A stretch of 64,000 bases of DNA from Juglans regia (Eukaryota > Streptophyta > Magnoliopsida > Fagales > Juglandaceae): the NCBI RefSeq assembly GCF_001411555.2, contig NC_049902.1, forward strand, positions 18,203,205-18,267,204, in the 5' to 3' direction. Made by a program: the position numbers and the translations under genes. Every line of letters begins with the position of its first letter. Positions within the stretch are counted from its first letter, which is position 1. Under the pieces are notes generated by a model, which worked only from the letters and a program-made list of their open reading frames with translations, was not told where the DNA came from and did no database searches. Positions 11,234 through 23,795 of the stretch are shown here, piece after piece.

Positions 11234-12622
11234 CCATCTAGCATTTCTATATTCAACTTACATTGACCCTTGAGATGCTTCAATGATTCATGATTGGTGT
11301 GGATCACAAATCCCCTAGGCCACAGGTAGTGCTGCCAAGTCTTGAATGCACGAATAAGAGCATAAAGCTCTTTGTCATAAGTAGGGTACTTCAGGGACGC
11401 CCCACTTAGCTTCTCACTAAAGAAAGCTATAGGCCGCCTATCTTGCATCAAAACAGCTCCAATCTCTAGTCATGAGACATCACATTCAATCTAAAAAAAT
11501 TTGTGAAAATCAGGTAATGCTAACACAGGTGCAGAACTCTTTAATAGTGGCAAAAAAATTCTCTTAATTAGCCCCACAATGAAACCCAACATTCTTTTTA
11601 ATTACCTCAATGAGTGGTGCAGCAATGGTGCCAAAATCTCTAACAAAACGTTCGATAAAAGCTAGCTAAGCCATGAAAGCTTCTTACCTCAGTGATGCTC
11701 TTTGAAGTTGGCCACTCCTTAATGGCCTTGATTTTCTCTTCATTCGCCTCAATACCTTTTGTACTAACAACATAACCAAGAAAAACAATTTTGTTCATGC
11801 AAAAGGTATATTTCTTAAAATTAGCATATAACTTTTTACATCTCAACATCTCAACACATCAAACACATAGCTCAAATGTTCAATATGTTCATTTAAGTCC
11901 TTATTGTATACTAGGATATCATCAAAGTACACAACCATAAACTTGCCTATGAACGCACGTAGGATATGGTTCATTAATCTCATGAAAGTATTAGGCGCAT
12001 TTGTAAGTCTAAATGACATAACCAACCATTCATAAAGTCCATACTTAGTCTTAAAAATAGTTTTCCATTTATCACCCATTTTCATTCTAATTTGATGGTA
12101 TCCACTTTTAAGATCAATTTTACTGAAAATACATGAGCCATGCAACTCATCAAGCATATAATCTAATTTTGGAATGGGATGACGATACTTTACCGTGATA
12201 TTGTTGATTGCCTTGCAATTAACGCACATCCTCCACGTCTCATCCTTCTTTGGTAGTAGTAGCACTGGTACTGTATATGAGCTCATGCTCTCCCTCATGT
12301 ACCCCTTACTCATCAAATCCTTAATTTGCCTTTGAAGCTCATTTGTCTCCTCTGGAATACTCCTATAGGCTGGTCAGTTTGGAATAGCAACTCTGGGCAC
12401 AAAATCAATCTGATGCTCAATACCTCTAATGGGTGGCAACTCATTTGATATCTCCTTTGGGAATACATCCTCAAACTCCTGCAATAACGAAGCAAGCAAA
12501 CTAGAAAGAGATTGGTTAGTTTCATAAAGATTAAGATAAGATTCTTTATAGACAAAAAAAATCATAGGACGATCTCTTAAGAAAGCTCTCTTAACCTCAC
12601 TCTCTCTTACATAGACACTCAC
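11128..12622 (-). pseudogene. Gypsy-1 reverse transcriptase and RNase H
   Basis: RT motifs at 11843-12316: VPVLLLPKKDETWRMCVNC, KIDLKSGYHQIRM, and the active-site box YFDDILVYNKD. The upstream segment 12374-12622 carries the PR-RT linker. The thumb/connection section is at 11640-11849 (NKIVFLGYVVSTKGIEANEEK). RNase H at 11128-11451 includes [26 protein letters not shown]. Frameshifts near 11845 and 11640 and a stop-ridden stretch at 11450-11640 separate the blocks. Confidence 0.85.
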
Positions 12623-12629
12623 TTTTGTC

Positions 12630-12810
12630 TTTCATTTTCTCTTTGCAGACTCTTCTTCTTTTTCACTTTTTTTTTTTGCTCATTTTCACTCTCACTTTTT
12701 TTTTTCTTTTTCACTTTCTTTTTTTATCACACTCATTTTTACTATTTCTTTTTTGGTTACTCTCATTTTTACTTTTTTTTTTTTAAGCAACCTCACTTTT
12801 CAGTTTCAGT
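12630..12810. repeat. T-rich low-complexity tract in Gypsy-1 pol
   Basis: Repeated TTTTTCACT and CTCATTTTCACT units on the plus strand. Read on the minus strand this would encode a Lys/Glu-rich linker between protease and RT. Expanded poly-T runs suggest slippage. Confidence 0.6.
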
Positions 12811-12864
12811 TGGTCCTCATGGACATGTCTTGGAGTTAAAAGAGCAAGCTTGATTGTTTTGCCC

Positions 12865-13440
12865 TCATTTTTCAAAACTGTACATGTTGTTGAACCCATC
12901 ATGTGTCACCATCCTATCATATTGCCACGGCCTCCCCAACAAAATATGGCTAGTATGCATAGGCACAACATCACAAAACACCTTATCCTGATACTTCCCA
13001 ATTGAAAAAATAACTAACACTTGTCTATCCACCCTAATCTCCCCACAATCATTCAACCACTGCGATTTGTATGGTCTAGCGTGTTTTAAGGTTGGTAAAT
13101 TCAATTTCTCAACCAAAGTAGTGCTATGCACATTAGTACAACTCCACCCATCAATGATCATACTACATACCTTGCTGTTGATGTGGCATCTAGTATGAAA
13201 AATGCTCTTTCTCTGTTGCTCTACATCATCCACATTAATGTGTATATTGAGAGCACACTTGGCAACAAGAGACTCACCTGTCACGGGATATTCCACTCCA
13301 TCATCATCACTAGTATCAACCAACTTGTGCATCTCATCACTATCATCCTCACTCTCAGTCATCACCTCCATGTTGTCATGCATAATCATCACCCGTTTGT
13401 TTGGACATTGAGAAGCGATGTACCCTGAATCTAAACACTT
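12865..13440 (-). pseudogene. Gypsy-1 aspartic protease region
   Basis: The 175-residue reading contains FHTRCHINSKVCSMIIDGWS followed by CTNVHSTTLVEKL, matching the gypsy protease core. The usual D-G/S-G-S triad appears as IIDGWSCTN, so the active-site Asp is present with an altered neighbour. ILLGRPWQYDR is the family's hydrophobic-Gly-RPW motif. An acidic linker from gag (EDDSDEMHKLV) precedes it. The enzyme would cleave the polyprotein; upstream gag is destroyed. Confidence 0.8.
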
Positions 13441-14463
13441 AAATCATTTAATATCTCTATTCCTTGAAGGTCGAGATTCTACCTTGACTTTGTTGCTAGT
13501 TCACTTATCTTTTCCCTTAGGTGGTTCGGTCTTTCTCTTTGCTTCAGTTGAATCATTTCTATTTCATTTTGATTTTCAAGTAGTGCTAGAAACCAAAGTG
13601 TACCTTGCTGCCCTTTTGTTCTTTAGCTACCTCTCCACCTTCATAGCCATGTGCACCATGCCCTTTATTTCCACATAATATTGTAATTCAACTACATTGG
13701 TTATTTCCCTATCCAAACCACTAAAAACTCTAGCCATGGTGGCCTCCCGGTCCTCCTCTACATTAGCCCAAATCATCGCCACCTCCATCTCCTTATGGTA
13801 ATCCTTCACACTCCTAGACCCCTACATAAAATTTTGCAGGTTTTGATAAAGGTCCCTATAGTAGTGGCTATGTACAAATCTCCGCCTCATGAGAGCTTTC
13901 AACTCTCCCTATGTCTCTACAGGGCTCTTATAATTCCTCCTCCTATTGGTCACTAATTGATCTCACCAAATAGTAGCATAATCAGAGAACTCAATCACCA
14001 CCAACTTCACTTTATTCTCATAAGAGTAATTATGACAATAAAATACCAACTCTATTTTTTTCTCCCACTCTAGATAAACCTCAGGGTCAGTTCTAAATTG
14101 GAAAGATGGTATTTTCATTTTGATGCTCCCAAGATCTCTATCTACACCATCCCGACCCCTAGGTTTCCTTTAAGTCCTATTTCACGCCTAACTCTTCTAT
14201 GTTTACCTGACCTAACTTCAGGTATTAGGTCTTCCTCATCCTCACCACGTCCTTCATTCTCATACTCAATTTCAACCCTAGGCTCACGTTACCTTCTATC
14301 CCTCTCACCTTGTAGATTTCTAATCGCTGCTTCTTAATGATCTATCATATCCCTCACTTCACCCAACACAAAGTTCAACCGCTCAAATTGTTGTTGCATG
14401 GCTTGCAACACAAATGATGAGTTATCTGCCATCCCCTTTGGTGATGAGTCACTTTAATGAGAC
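13441..14463 (-). pseudogene. Gypsy-1 gag, heavily degraded
   Basis: The initiator region reads MADNSSFVLQAMQQQFE from about 14433. The capsid motif at 13627-13809 reads KDYHKEMEVAMIWANVEEDREATMAR, then GLDREITNVVELQYYVE. Many stops and frame changes lie between these blocks. Confidence 0.75.
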
Positions 14464-15272
14464 ATCGTAATGTGCTGCACAAAAAGAATGTTAGTGAAAA
14501 ACTTCACACACTCCTTTACGTGTTTACACTCTTAATTGATTTTTTTCTCGATAATAGTCTCACACTCTCTTGCCTTTTACCTCAAGATTTTCCAGCTCAA
14601 ATTCCTTAAGAACTAATTGAACTCAATCAAGACAATGCAACCTTGTTTGATTCCAACTAGTAATTTGGTCCTAGAAAAAAGAACAAGAGAAACACAGAAT
14701 GAGTACAATGATACGAGAATTAAGGAAATTATACGAATGAAACAAGATACCAACTATAATGACGTATGCAGCTCATTTGATGATAAGGCTCAAGAAAAAA
14801 AAAATTAGGATTTCTATTTTTTTTTTGGCGATTTTTTTTTTCTTTTCACTAACTAATTTGATCACAATCAAAAGAATAAACAATTGACAAAACCCTAACA
14901 ATAACTCAAAACCCTAGAGTAAGTGATATATGACAGCCCCTCTCTCTCTCTCTTTTATTTCTTTTTTTGTTTTGTTTTGTTTTTGTTTTTATTTTTGCAA
15001 CCCTAATCAAAGAGCAAGGTAATCCTAATAAAAGAATAAGGAAACCCTAGAAAACAATGAAAAATTTAGCAGTCCTAAGATGAAGGAAACTTTTTTTTAT
15101 TTTTATTTTTATTTTTGGTTTTTTTTGCAACTCTAATAAAAGAATAAGGAAATCCTAGAAAAGAATGAGAAATTTGGCAGTCCTAGGATGAGGGAAATTT
15201 CTACACATTTTTTTTTTTTTTGTAAGTAATGCAATAATTAAAAGATAGAATCAGACGTGATTGGAAATCGAG
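14464..15272 (-). other. Gypsy-1 5' leader, with tandem A/T-rich repeats
   Basis: Non-coding leader between gag and the primer-binding site. A segment of about 100 bp (GCAACCCTAATCAAAGAGC... at about 14996-15090) recurs as a diverged tandem copy at about 15127-15208, each preceded by a poly-T run. The left breakpoint of the large tandem duplication falls at the second poly-T run (about 15105-15126). Confidence 0.7.
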
Positions 15273-15286
15273 CTCTGAATACCAAA
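15273..15286 (-). other. Gypsy-1 primer-binding site (initiator Met tRNA-like)
   Basis: The minus strand reads TTGGTATTCAGAGC next to the 5' LTR. This resembles the initiator-Met PBS TGGTATCAGAGC with one extra T. Confidence 0.7.
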
Positions 15287-16068
15287 TAATATAAACCTAT
15301 GAGAATGTAATCCCTTGAACCCACAATCAATTTAAAAACTTAACCAAGAAAGTCAAAAATCAAGTCAAGGGATGAAGAATCTAGACCAGTTGAGAACTCA
15401 TTTCAAGAACCTACAGTATATTAAAATCTATATCCGTTAAATAACCTGCCTCAAAAATCCATATTATAAGGAGAAACGCCACAAAAGTTGTGATTTACTT
15501 TTGATAAGTTCAAAAATTCAATCAAGAACAAGATGAGTAAACTCAACTCATAATGAAAATTCAATATTATCTAAAGAGAACTTATGTTGGATGGCTACAA
15601 AATATTTAAATACCTAAACCCAATTAACCCTAGGTTAAAACAAGATCCATTTTACCCAAAATGTCCTTGGATGAATAGTATCGCTGCAATAGTAACTCTT
15701 GAAACCCTAGTTTAACAAAATAAAACATATGTGGACTAAGTATCCTCAAGCCCGATTATTGTAGATTAATTCCTATAACTAATAAAATAAATCCTTTAAG
15801 TGATTTAAACAAATTGAAAGCCTTCAATAAGAATAAGCCCAAACAATAACTCTAAGTCATGTCTTCTACAGTTTGTATCAAGTGGGTCAAAACTAGTTAT
15901 CCTTCTTTTAAGTCCATCTTAAGTATTGAGCTCTTGCTAGATTCATTCCAGGTGGATTGCACCAATCCTTGCATTACTTCCTTGATCTTATTGGCTCTTG
16001 ATCTTGTAATTGACCTATTTGAAACTTACAAATGATCTTTAAGACTAGATTCATCTTGGTTCCCATCA
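15287..16068 (-). repeat. Gypsy-1 5' LTR (also the start of duplication unit A)
   Basis: Aligns with 9088-9870 and, through the tandem duplication, with 29899-30681. The outer end reads CCCATCA, then TSD GTATC. Confidence 0.92.
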
Positions 16069-16531
16069 GTATCCCAGTAAAATTTAGGAAAAGTAGTAAG
16101 ATAAAGGTGGAGATTGACGGATTATAGTTTAGACTAATTTCGGTAGACAGAAGAATTTGTGACGGTGTGTGAGACCCATGCATTGTCTTCGTTTAGTCAC
16201 AACGATCAGATCTAGAGGATCTTGTGGTGGTGAATCTGCTAGTACGATGCGTGCGGCGAGAAAAACTTCTGAAAGAGGAGGTGCATGAGACCCACACGTG
16301 GTTGTGGGCGATGCGTGAGCGTCAAGAGTGAATATTATCATGAAAACTGCTGCTTCTCTCTGAAGTATTTTAGCCTGAGAGCCTTCTTGTACTGCGCATG
16401 TCTCTCAGGTATTGTGAAAAAACTATAGAATAGACAAAATAATTAATGAAGTGGAAATAATTTTATAGATAAAATAGGTTGACAAGAGAAGAGGAGAATT
16501 CTCTCTGGCAAAAAAATCTGGTTTGGACTTT

Positions 16532-16558
16532 AGAGAGAGAGAGAGAGAGAGAGAGAGA
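16532..16558. repeat. (AG)n microsatellite, unit A
   Basis: About 13 AG repeats. The unit B allele at 31143-31166 is shorter. Confidence 0.9.
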
Positions 16559-18627
16559 TTAGGGTGTTTTCATATGTGCCTTAAATTTTAGTACCTTGTA
16601 TCCTAACTCAAGGCATCTTGTGCGTCCCATACCCATTTACTCACCGGTTCGTCATGTCGAGAGTTGTAATCAACCCAAATCGAGTTGATTTTGTACGTTA
16701 TCGAATCGAGTTTATTCAAATAATTGAGTTGAAGTTTAAGTTAGCTACGTCGAGTCGAGTTTGAGGTGATTAAATTTAGAATAATTCTATTTAAGGTTCC
16801 AACACACCACACACTTTATTTATGTTTATTTTTTTTAATTTTTTTTATAACAAATATGTAGTGTATGTATAATAAGTAAAACAATTCAATTAATTTAATA
16901 AGAATAAAATAAAATAAAAAATAATTTTAAAAAATATAAAGTGTGTGCATGGTGTGAGATGATGAGTAATATCTCTATTAAATTGAAGTTCAAGCCAGGT
17001 TAGTTTTTATATAGGGAAGCCTGGGTTCCTCCTCTTTAAAAAATCAATTATTTAAAAATAAGTAAATATGAGATTTTTTTAATAATTTTTTTAGATAGTG
17101 ATAGAGTTACTACTTTTTACTATCCATTCAATACTTATATATAGTGTATTTGAAGTTTTTGTTATTTTTTTATCATTTTCTTTTAAATATTTTCTTAACA
17201 TCCTTAATTATTAAAAAAATTAAAAAAAAATATAATTTTATTAATAATCACTTCCTTAACTATTAAGTAAAATTAAAAATTAAAAAAATCAAATACAAAA
17301 AAAAAATACTAAATAGATAATACGAATAGTAACCCTATTATTATCCTTTCAAACAATATCTTAAATTTTTTTTTTTCTTGGACTATAGCCAAAGAACTTG
17401 CATCTTCCTTAATGTTTTTCGGAAAAATGATTTACACGTATCTTTCACAACATTTTTTATAACTATATTTTAAATAAAGAGTATTTTTACAAAATATCTT
17501 ATAAAAATAACATCATTTTATAAAAATACTCTCATCTTATTATATTATTATGAAATATGTTATGAAAATATATTGTGTGAATATTATTACGAGTAGTGTT
17601 ACTCACTGCTCATTCATACCGTTAGTTGCTTATGTAATTTTTTTATTTTATTTTTTTTTCACATTTTTTAATATATTTAAAATTTTTAAAAAATAAAAAA
17701 AATATAATAATACACTTAAAATCACTTTTTAATAATTAAATAATTTTTTTTTCTCACCAGTAAAGTAAAGCTGTCAAATATAGTGGGTATAGCAGCTTTT
17801 TCTTATCATTACTCATATTTTTTTACCCTCTGGGCATCTTTTGGGTTCCACTGATGGTACAAAATGCACGTGGTACCAATTGAACATTTATGATTAATAA
17901 TTATGAATTTGGCTACCAACAATAGTCCTTTATACACGTTGTATTGATTGATGATAGTGATAGAAAAAGAATATAAAAACAAAAATGAACTTATAATAGT
18001 AAAAATTAATTAAATAAAAATTAAGAAACATAAAATCACAAAAATAAAATTTAGCATTTTCAAAACACAACAAATTCTATTTCAATTGTTATTATTTTAT
18101 TTTTGTTTTCTGTTTATTATTAATTTTTTCAGTTTTTCAGTTTTTTTACTCTTTATCCAAACGTGGTATGCTGATTGTGTATTTTTTATAACTTTAAATG
18201 ATCATTGTACATAATGATACCGTCTTCTCTCTATGGATGTGAGGCGGTGATACTGTCGTATCAGCATTTTTTGTCGATAAAGTTTTGTATGATATGTTAC
18301 TGTCTCTTACTATTTATTTATTAATTTTTATATTTAATTTTTTATTTTACTTAATAATTAAAAAAGTAATTATTAATAAAATTATATATATTTTTTGATT
18401 TTTTATTAATAATTAAAAATATTAAAAAAATACTTAAAAAAATGATAAAAAATAAATTTTTTAAATATATTATAAATAATAAATAAATAGTAAAAAGATA
18501 GTAACCATATTACTACCTTGTCTGAAAATGGGGTTTGGTACGTTTAAAAAGTCTGAATAGCATTGCAATTTTCTTTTAAATAACTTTATTTATGGGATTA
18601 GTGCCTTGATAGTTTAGAAAGAGTATC

Positions 18628-18826
18628 CTGTTTAGATATAGAAATGATCTCATCTCATCTTATCATTATAAATTTTTTAAATTTCTATACAAAATATAAT
18701 AAGTAATTTAATTTTTTAAAATCTTAAAATAATAATAATATTAAAAAAATAATATTCTAATAATATTTTATTTAATTTTTAATTTTCATCTAAAATCATC
18801 TCATTTCATCTTACTATTCAAACCAG
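18628..18826. mobile_element. MITE-like element, unit A copy
   Basis: About 200 bp, very AT-rich. The left end (CTGTTTAGATATAGAAATGA then TCTCATCTCAT) and right end (TCATCTCATTTCATCTTA then CTATTCAAACCAG) are imperfect inverted repeats. The style resembles abundant small elements in Fagales genomes, which I know only as a general impression. Unit B copy: 33209-33407. Confidence 0.55.
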
Positions 18827-18832
18827 CCCTAA

Positions 18833-19175
18833 GCGTTAGTTTGACAACACAACTGTTTTCAATTATTCTAAAATAATTTAAGATATTTTCTTTCCAAACA
18901 TCACTAAAAAATAAAATATTTTTATTTTCAAATTTTTAAATTTTATCTAATCATTACAACTTTTTTAAACTCCGAAACAAAATACAAAAAATAATACTAC
19001 TTTTTCAAATTCTAAAATAAAAATAATATTAAAAAATCACATTTAAATAATTTTTTAACTTTATAATATTTTGTTCAATTTTTTTCTTCTTTTAAAATTA
19101 AATAAAACGTATTAATTCAAATTATTTCGCTATTATTAATAGATATTTTAAGATATTTTAAGTATCTAAACGGAT
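18833..19175. mobile_element. Second AT-rich MITE-like block, unit A copy
   Basis: Follows the first directly, has a similar composition and ends in a TATCTAAACGGATCC-like terminus. Boundaries are uncertain. The unit B equivalent is about 33415-33755. Confidence 0.35.
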
Positions 19176-19445
19176 CCTTTGTTTCATAGTGGGTGTCTAA
19201 AAATTGGTTTTTTGCATTGAGTGTAAATAGTTGTCAAGTTGAGTATTCATTCAGTCCACTCGAAACAAACTATAGTTAAAATATTCTAAAATAAGAAATA
19301 TTTAAGTCACAAAATGATCTTATAAAAATAAATTTATATATTAGATTATAAAACTATTTTAATTATAAAGTAGATCTAATATATCATATAAAACTACTTA
19401 TTATGTTGGTTTATATTTATGAAATCTCATTGTTGATTGTAATAC

Positions 19446-19464
19446 TCTAAAATATTTCTGGTTT
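19446..19464. repeat. LINE target-site duplication, left copy
   Basis: TCTAAAATATTTCTGGTTT, identical at 25049-25067. It is single-copy at the empty site in unit B (34050-34068). Confidence 0.95.
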
Positions 19465-19494
19465 TTTTTTTAAACAAGAAAACCTCTTCCTGTA

Positions 19495-22400
19495 TTACCT
19501 CATAATTGGATCATTACAAATCCTATCCTGTAAAACAAAGGGGTAGATGCTCGTAGGCCCCCCTTCCACCCACACAGTTTCATCTATTACATTCAACCCC
19601 ATTTTTGCAAACGAATGAGCTACTCTATTGCACTTTCTGTTTGTATATTGAATTGATCAATTTGGTCTATTTTGTAAAATCAGCTTAATATCATCAACTA
19701 CTTGTCCATGCCACTCCCAGCAGCATTCCTTCCTATTTACAGCTTGAATGATACCCAATGCATCACCTTTGAAGATGACTTTGTTCCACTGCAGCTCAGC
19801 ACACAACTTTAAAGCTCTCCATAGGGCTTGTAACTCTGCAACAACTGGATTACAGAGACCAGGATCAGAACCACATAGAGACAACATAACCTCCCCCACT
19901 TCATCCCTCACAATAATCCCTACCCCCTTCATTTTCTTCTCAACATCTAAACTAGCATCCCAATTCACCTTCACAAAACCACTCCTAGGTCCCTTCCACC
20001 TCACTTCTTCTTCCTGCCTTTCCCCTCCCTTGATAGCTCCATCCCCCTCTGAATTAGCTTCTATAAATCCCTTTAGAGTTCCTTGGGCTTGTAGAAATAG
20101 CTCAGATGGCCCCTTAAAAATATTTTCAAAGATAAACGCATTTCTCCGCCACCACATATTCCTCATCACAGTTGCCACTAAGTTTAAATCTTGTCTTGGT
20201 AATTTTTCTGTCAGCTTCAGCCATAGATCCATAAAATCCTCCTCCACTCCATGCCATTTCTGAACTGGGCTCTCTTTGTCTGCCCACACATCAGCTGCTG
20301 CATTACAGCTCCACAAAACATGGCAAATTGACTCATTTTCCCTTCCACAGACAGGACATAAAGGGTTTTCAATTACTTTTCGTCTATGCAGGCTCAGTTT
20401 AGTAGGTAGGCTGTTCACATTAGCTTTCCATATGAACATTTTCACTACTTCAGGAGTATTGAGCTTCCAAATTCTGTTCCAAACCCCTTTTTCCACTTTT
20501 GATTCTGAGGAGCACCCTTTCCCCTCTACCTCTTCTGGTTCTCTCCAGGTGGTACCCACTCTTTACACTATATGACCCATCCTTTGTAAAAGCCCATATT
20601 CTTTTGTCTGGTGCATTAGCTTGACTGACAGGTATACCACAAATGATATCAGCTTCCTTTTGTTAAAAAGTTTCATATACAAGTCTGAAGTTCCACCTTC
20701 CATTCAGTAAGAGCTCCTTTACTTTTGCCTCTTGACCCAAAATATTTCGAGGAGATTGAGTAGAGAACAAAATAGGTCTAGGTAACCACTTATCCTCCCA
20801 AATATTTACCTGCTCACCATTTCCCACCCTCCAAACCAACCCCTCCTTTAGTAACCCCAAGGAACCCCACATACTCCTCCAAATCTTTGAAGGCCCATAT
20901 CCTAGTTTAGCATTCAACAGGTCAGTATGCTTGAAATACTTGTCCTTTAGCACTCTAGCAGCAACTGAGTATGGCATGTTCAACACTCTCCAGCATTGTT
21001 TTGCAAGTAGGGCAGTATTAAAACTTTGTAGTTCTCTAAACCCCATCCCTCCCTTTGATTTTGCAGTCCCCATCTTAGCCCAACTCTTCCATTGAATCCT
21101 TCTCTCATTTTGCTGAGAGCCTCACCAGAACCTGGCCATTAGAGCAGCTATTTATTTACATAATTTCATAGGTAGTTTAAACACATTCATGTGATAAGTT
21201 GGGACTGATTGCACCACTGCCTTTAACAAAATTTCTTTTCCAGAAGGTGAGAGGAAGTGATTTTTCCAGTTGCTGATCTTGTTCCAAACTCTGTCCTTTA
21301 CACCACTAAAAGTATTGTATTGGGATTTCCCCACCATCACAGGTAAACCCAAATATTTCTTGTAGCTGTTTTGGATCCCTACCCCCACATCCATCCTAAT
21401 CAATCTCCTTATTTCATCCTTAGTGTTTGAACTGAAGAATAATGAAGTTTTCTGCCTATTTAAACATTGCCCATAAGCTCTCTCATAGATGTCCAGCAAC
21501 TCTTTCATCTTCATCCATTCCTGCCAAGAGGCTTGCCCAAACACCAAACAATCATCTGCAAAGAGCAGATGTGTTACCCTTATCCCACCTCTAGCAACTA
21601 CGACACCCCTTAATTCTCCCTTACTTTCAGCATGGTTTATAAGGGTACTCAACCCCTCTGCACACAAAATAAATAGGTAGAGAGATAGAGGATCTCCCTG
21701 CCTTAAGCCTCGAGTTGGAACAAAAGTGTTACCAGGTTTTCCATTCACCAAAATAGCATAAGAAACTGATTGCACACATTGCATTATAAGGGCCACCCAT
21801 TTCCCACCAAAACCCATCTTCACCATAACAGCTTTTAAGAAATTCCACTCAACTCTATCATATGCTTTTGAGATATCGAGTTTCAATGTCATACTCCCCT
21901 TCTTTCCCTTCTTCTTAAGCTTCATGGTGTGTAGAATCTCATAAGCTGCAATTATTTTGTCTGTGATTAGCCTCCCAGGTATAAAGGCACTTTGACTTAA
22001 AGAAATGACTTGATTCAGCACTCCCTTGAGTCTGTTGGCAAGTGTCTTTGCAATGATTTTATATAAAACATTGCAAAGACTAATAGGTCTAAAGTCCCCA
22101 ACATTAATAGGCTCCTTAATCTTTGGGATCAAAACCACATGAGTGTGATTCATAGATAGCTAATTCCCATCCCCATTCAGAAAACTAAGTACAGCCTCTA
22201 TCACTTCCTCTCCTACAACCTTCCAATAATTTTGATAAAAAGCTGCCCCAAATCCATCTGGACCTGGGGATTTCAAAGGACCAATCTGCTTCATAGCTAC
22301 TTCCACTTATTCTCTAGTAAACGCTCTTTGCAGACCTTCATTCATTTCAGCTGTAATACACTGTTTCATTGCACCCAAACAGGTTTCAATGGCCTCACTC

Positions 22401-23635
22401 GATGGGGAAGTTGACTGGTATACCCGTTGGTAATGATTGTAGAAGGCCCCTTCAATTTCCTCTTGTTCTTCCCATAGCCTACCATCAGAATCTACCACAT
22501 GTTTAATCAAATTTCGTTTCCTTCTTTGTGAGGCACACGCATGAAAAAACTTGGTGTTTTTATCACCAAGTTTATACCAATTTTTTTTTGCCCTTTGTCT
22601 CCATTTCAGGTCCTCTTCAGCTAATAAGATCCCCATCTATTTTTGGAGCCCCTTAATCCCCTCAACATTGTCTTGCCCTTCATTGTCCTGTAATAGCTTT
22701 ATTTCCTCAAACAATTTCCCTAACTCTTTTCCTCTATTTTTTTCCTTATCTTTAGCCCACTCCTTTAATCTCCCACAACAATTTTTTAAGAGGCCCTGCA
22801 CCTTACTCAATGGATCATAGCTGGGACCCTGTGACCACCAACCCCCCCTCACCACCTCCTCACATTCCTCATCTCTTATCCATGAAGCTTCAAAAAAGAA
22901 CCTTCTTTCCCTCCTCCCAGCCACCAATGGTGTTTCCCTGGCCTCTAGTACAATAGGTCTGTGATCAGAGCAAACAACACTCAAGCTTTTAACCTTCACC
23001 CTTTTAAACATGTCCCTCCATCTATGATTGGCAACAAATCTATCCAATCTCTCCTTGGTAAAAGTATGGTCCCCATGCTTATTACTCCATGTAAAAGGGC
23101 ATCCTACATACCCTAAGTCAGAAATGTTTTTTTCATCTAACACCTCTCTGAACATACCCATTCCTTTCTCATCTTTCAGTTTTCCCCCATTTTTCTCTTC
23201 TTGCCTTAATATCTCGTTAAAATCCTCTTCAATGCACCATGCCTCCTCTATTTTAGGACCCAATGAATCTAATAACTCCCATGACAGCTTCCTTTTCGAT
23301 GCATCAGGATGCCCATAGAACCCCGTAAAGTTCCAATTATTTTTGCTTCCCTCTCCTCTAATAATACTGCTTATATGCTATTGAGAGTAATGTAAAATTT
23401 CCAGATCAATACCTCTACCCCAAAACAATGCTAAACCTCATTTTTTTCCAATAGGCTCCACTACTAGACAACCCTCCATCTCCAATCTTCTTTTCAAACA
23501 CTCCACCCTTCCTACCTTAATCATAATCTCCTTTAGAAACACTACACTGGGCTTATTAACCTTTACAAGACTGCAAAGGTCTTGAACTGTTCGAGGGTTG
23601 CCCAACCCTCGGCAATTCTAGCTTAGGCAATTCAT
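19495..23635 (-). pseudogene. LINE ORF2: AP endonuclease, reverse transcriptase, RNase H
   Basis: Starts at Met 23635 (MNCLS, then a TAG where Trp is usual in this family's start, then NCRGLGNP). The endonuclease (about 22640-23635) includes DFNEILRQEEK, FTWSN and CSDHRPIV. RT (21152-22153) includes HVVLIPKIKEP, DFRPISLCNVLYKII, DISKAYDRVEW, GLRQGDPLS and the active-site box FADD. A zf-RVT-like segment (about 20200-20500) includes CPVCGRENESICHVLWSC. The RNase H domain includes NWDAS, AELQAL and GDAL, its expected acidic residues. Stops and shifts occur near 22640, 22153-22307, 21073-21152, 20560-20663 and at 19654. Past that stop the same frame continues to a TAA at 19495. About 1,380 codons, normal for plant L1 ORF2 with a C-terminal RNase H. 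The enzyme would prime cDNA at a nicked target. Confidence 0.93.
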
Positions 23636-23795
23636 AATGATTGGCGGGGTTGACTGGCAACCTCCGCCATAACTTCAATATCAACTAATTCCAATCTTCC
23701 CACACCCTTTATTTTTTTCCTCCCCTCAGTATGCTCACACTCCATCCTTTCTTCATGCATTCTTTTGGACAAAACTGATTGACCTCTCCCTCCCC

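Larger units (their letters stand above)
9088..16068 (-). mobile_element. Gypsy-1, complete Ty3/gypsy LTR retrotransposon
   Basis: Two LTRs (9088-9870 and 15287-16068) bound a minus-strand gag-PR-RT-RNaseH-IN series. The 5-bp TSD GTATC is identical at 9083-9087 and 16069-16073. A primer-binding site abuts the right-hand (5') LTR, and a purine-rich tract abuts the left-hand (3') LTR at about 9871-9885. The gene order with integrase last, plus the gag motif EMEVAMIWANVEEDREATMAR, fit the chromovirus side of Ty3/gypsy. I do not see a chromodomain. All reading frames are broken. The 5' LTR and part of the leader were copied into duplication unit B. Confidence 0.95.
16069..19445. other. Unit A unique flank with no recognised gene
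   Basis: AT-rich sequence right of Gypsy-1. It includes an (AG)n microsatellite and two MITE-like blocks, listed separately. Short frames exist but show no family motifs. The matching unit B stretch is 30682-34049. Because the two copies arose by duplication, their similarity is not evidence of selection. Confidence 0.6.

Noticed and set aside
16532..16558. (AG)n run as a GAGA-type regulatory element
   Set aside because: A simple microsatellite of differing length in the two units, with no adjacent gene.
19748..20263. 171-codon plus-strand frame opposite LINE RNase H
   Set aside because: Shadow of the coding strand; the minus strand carries clear RNase H and zinc-finger motifs.
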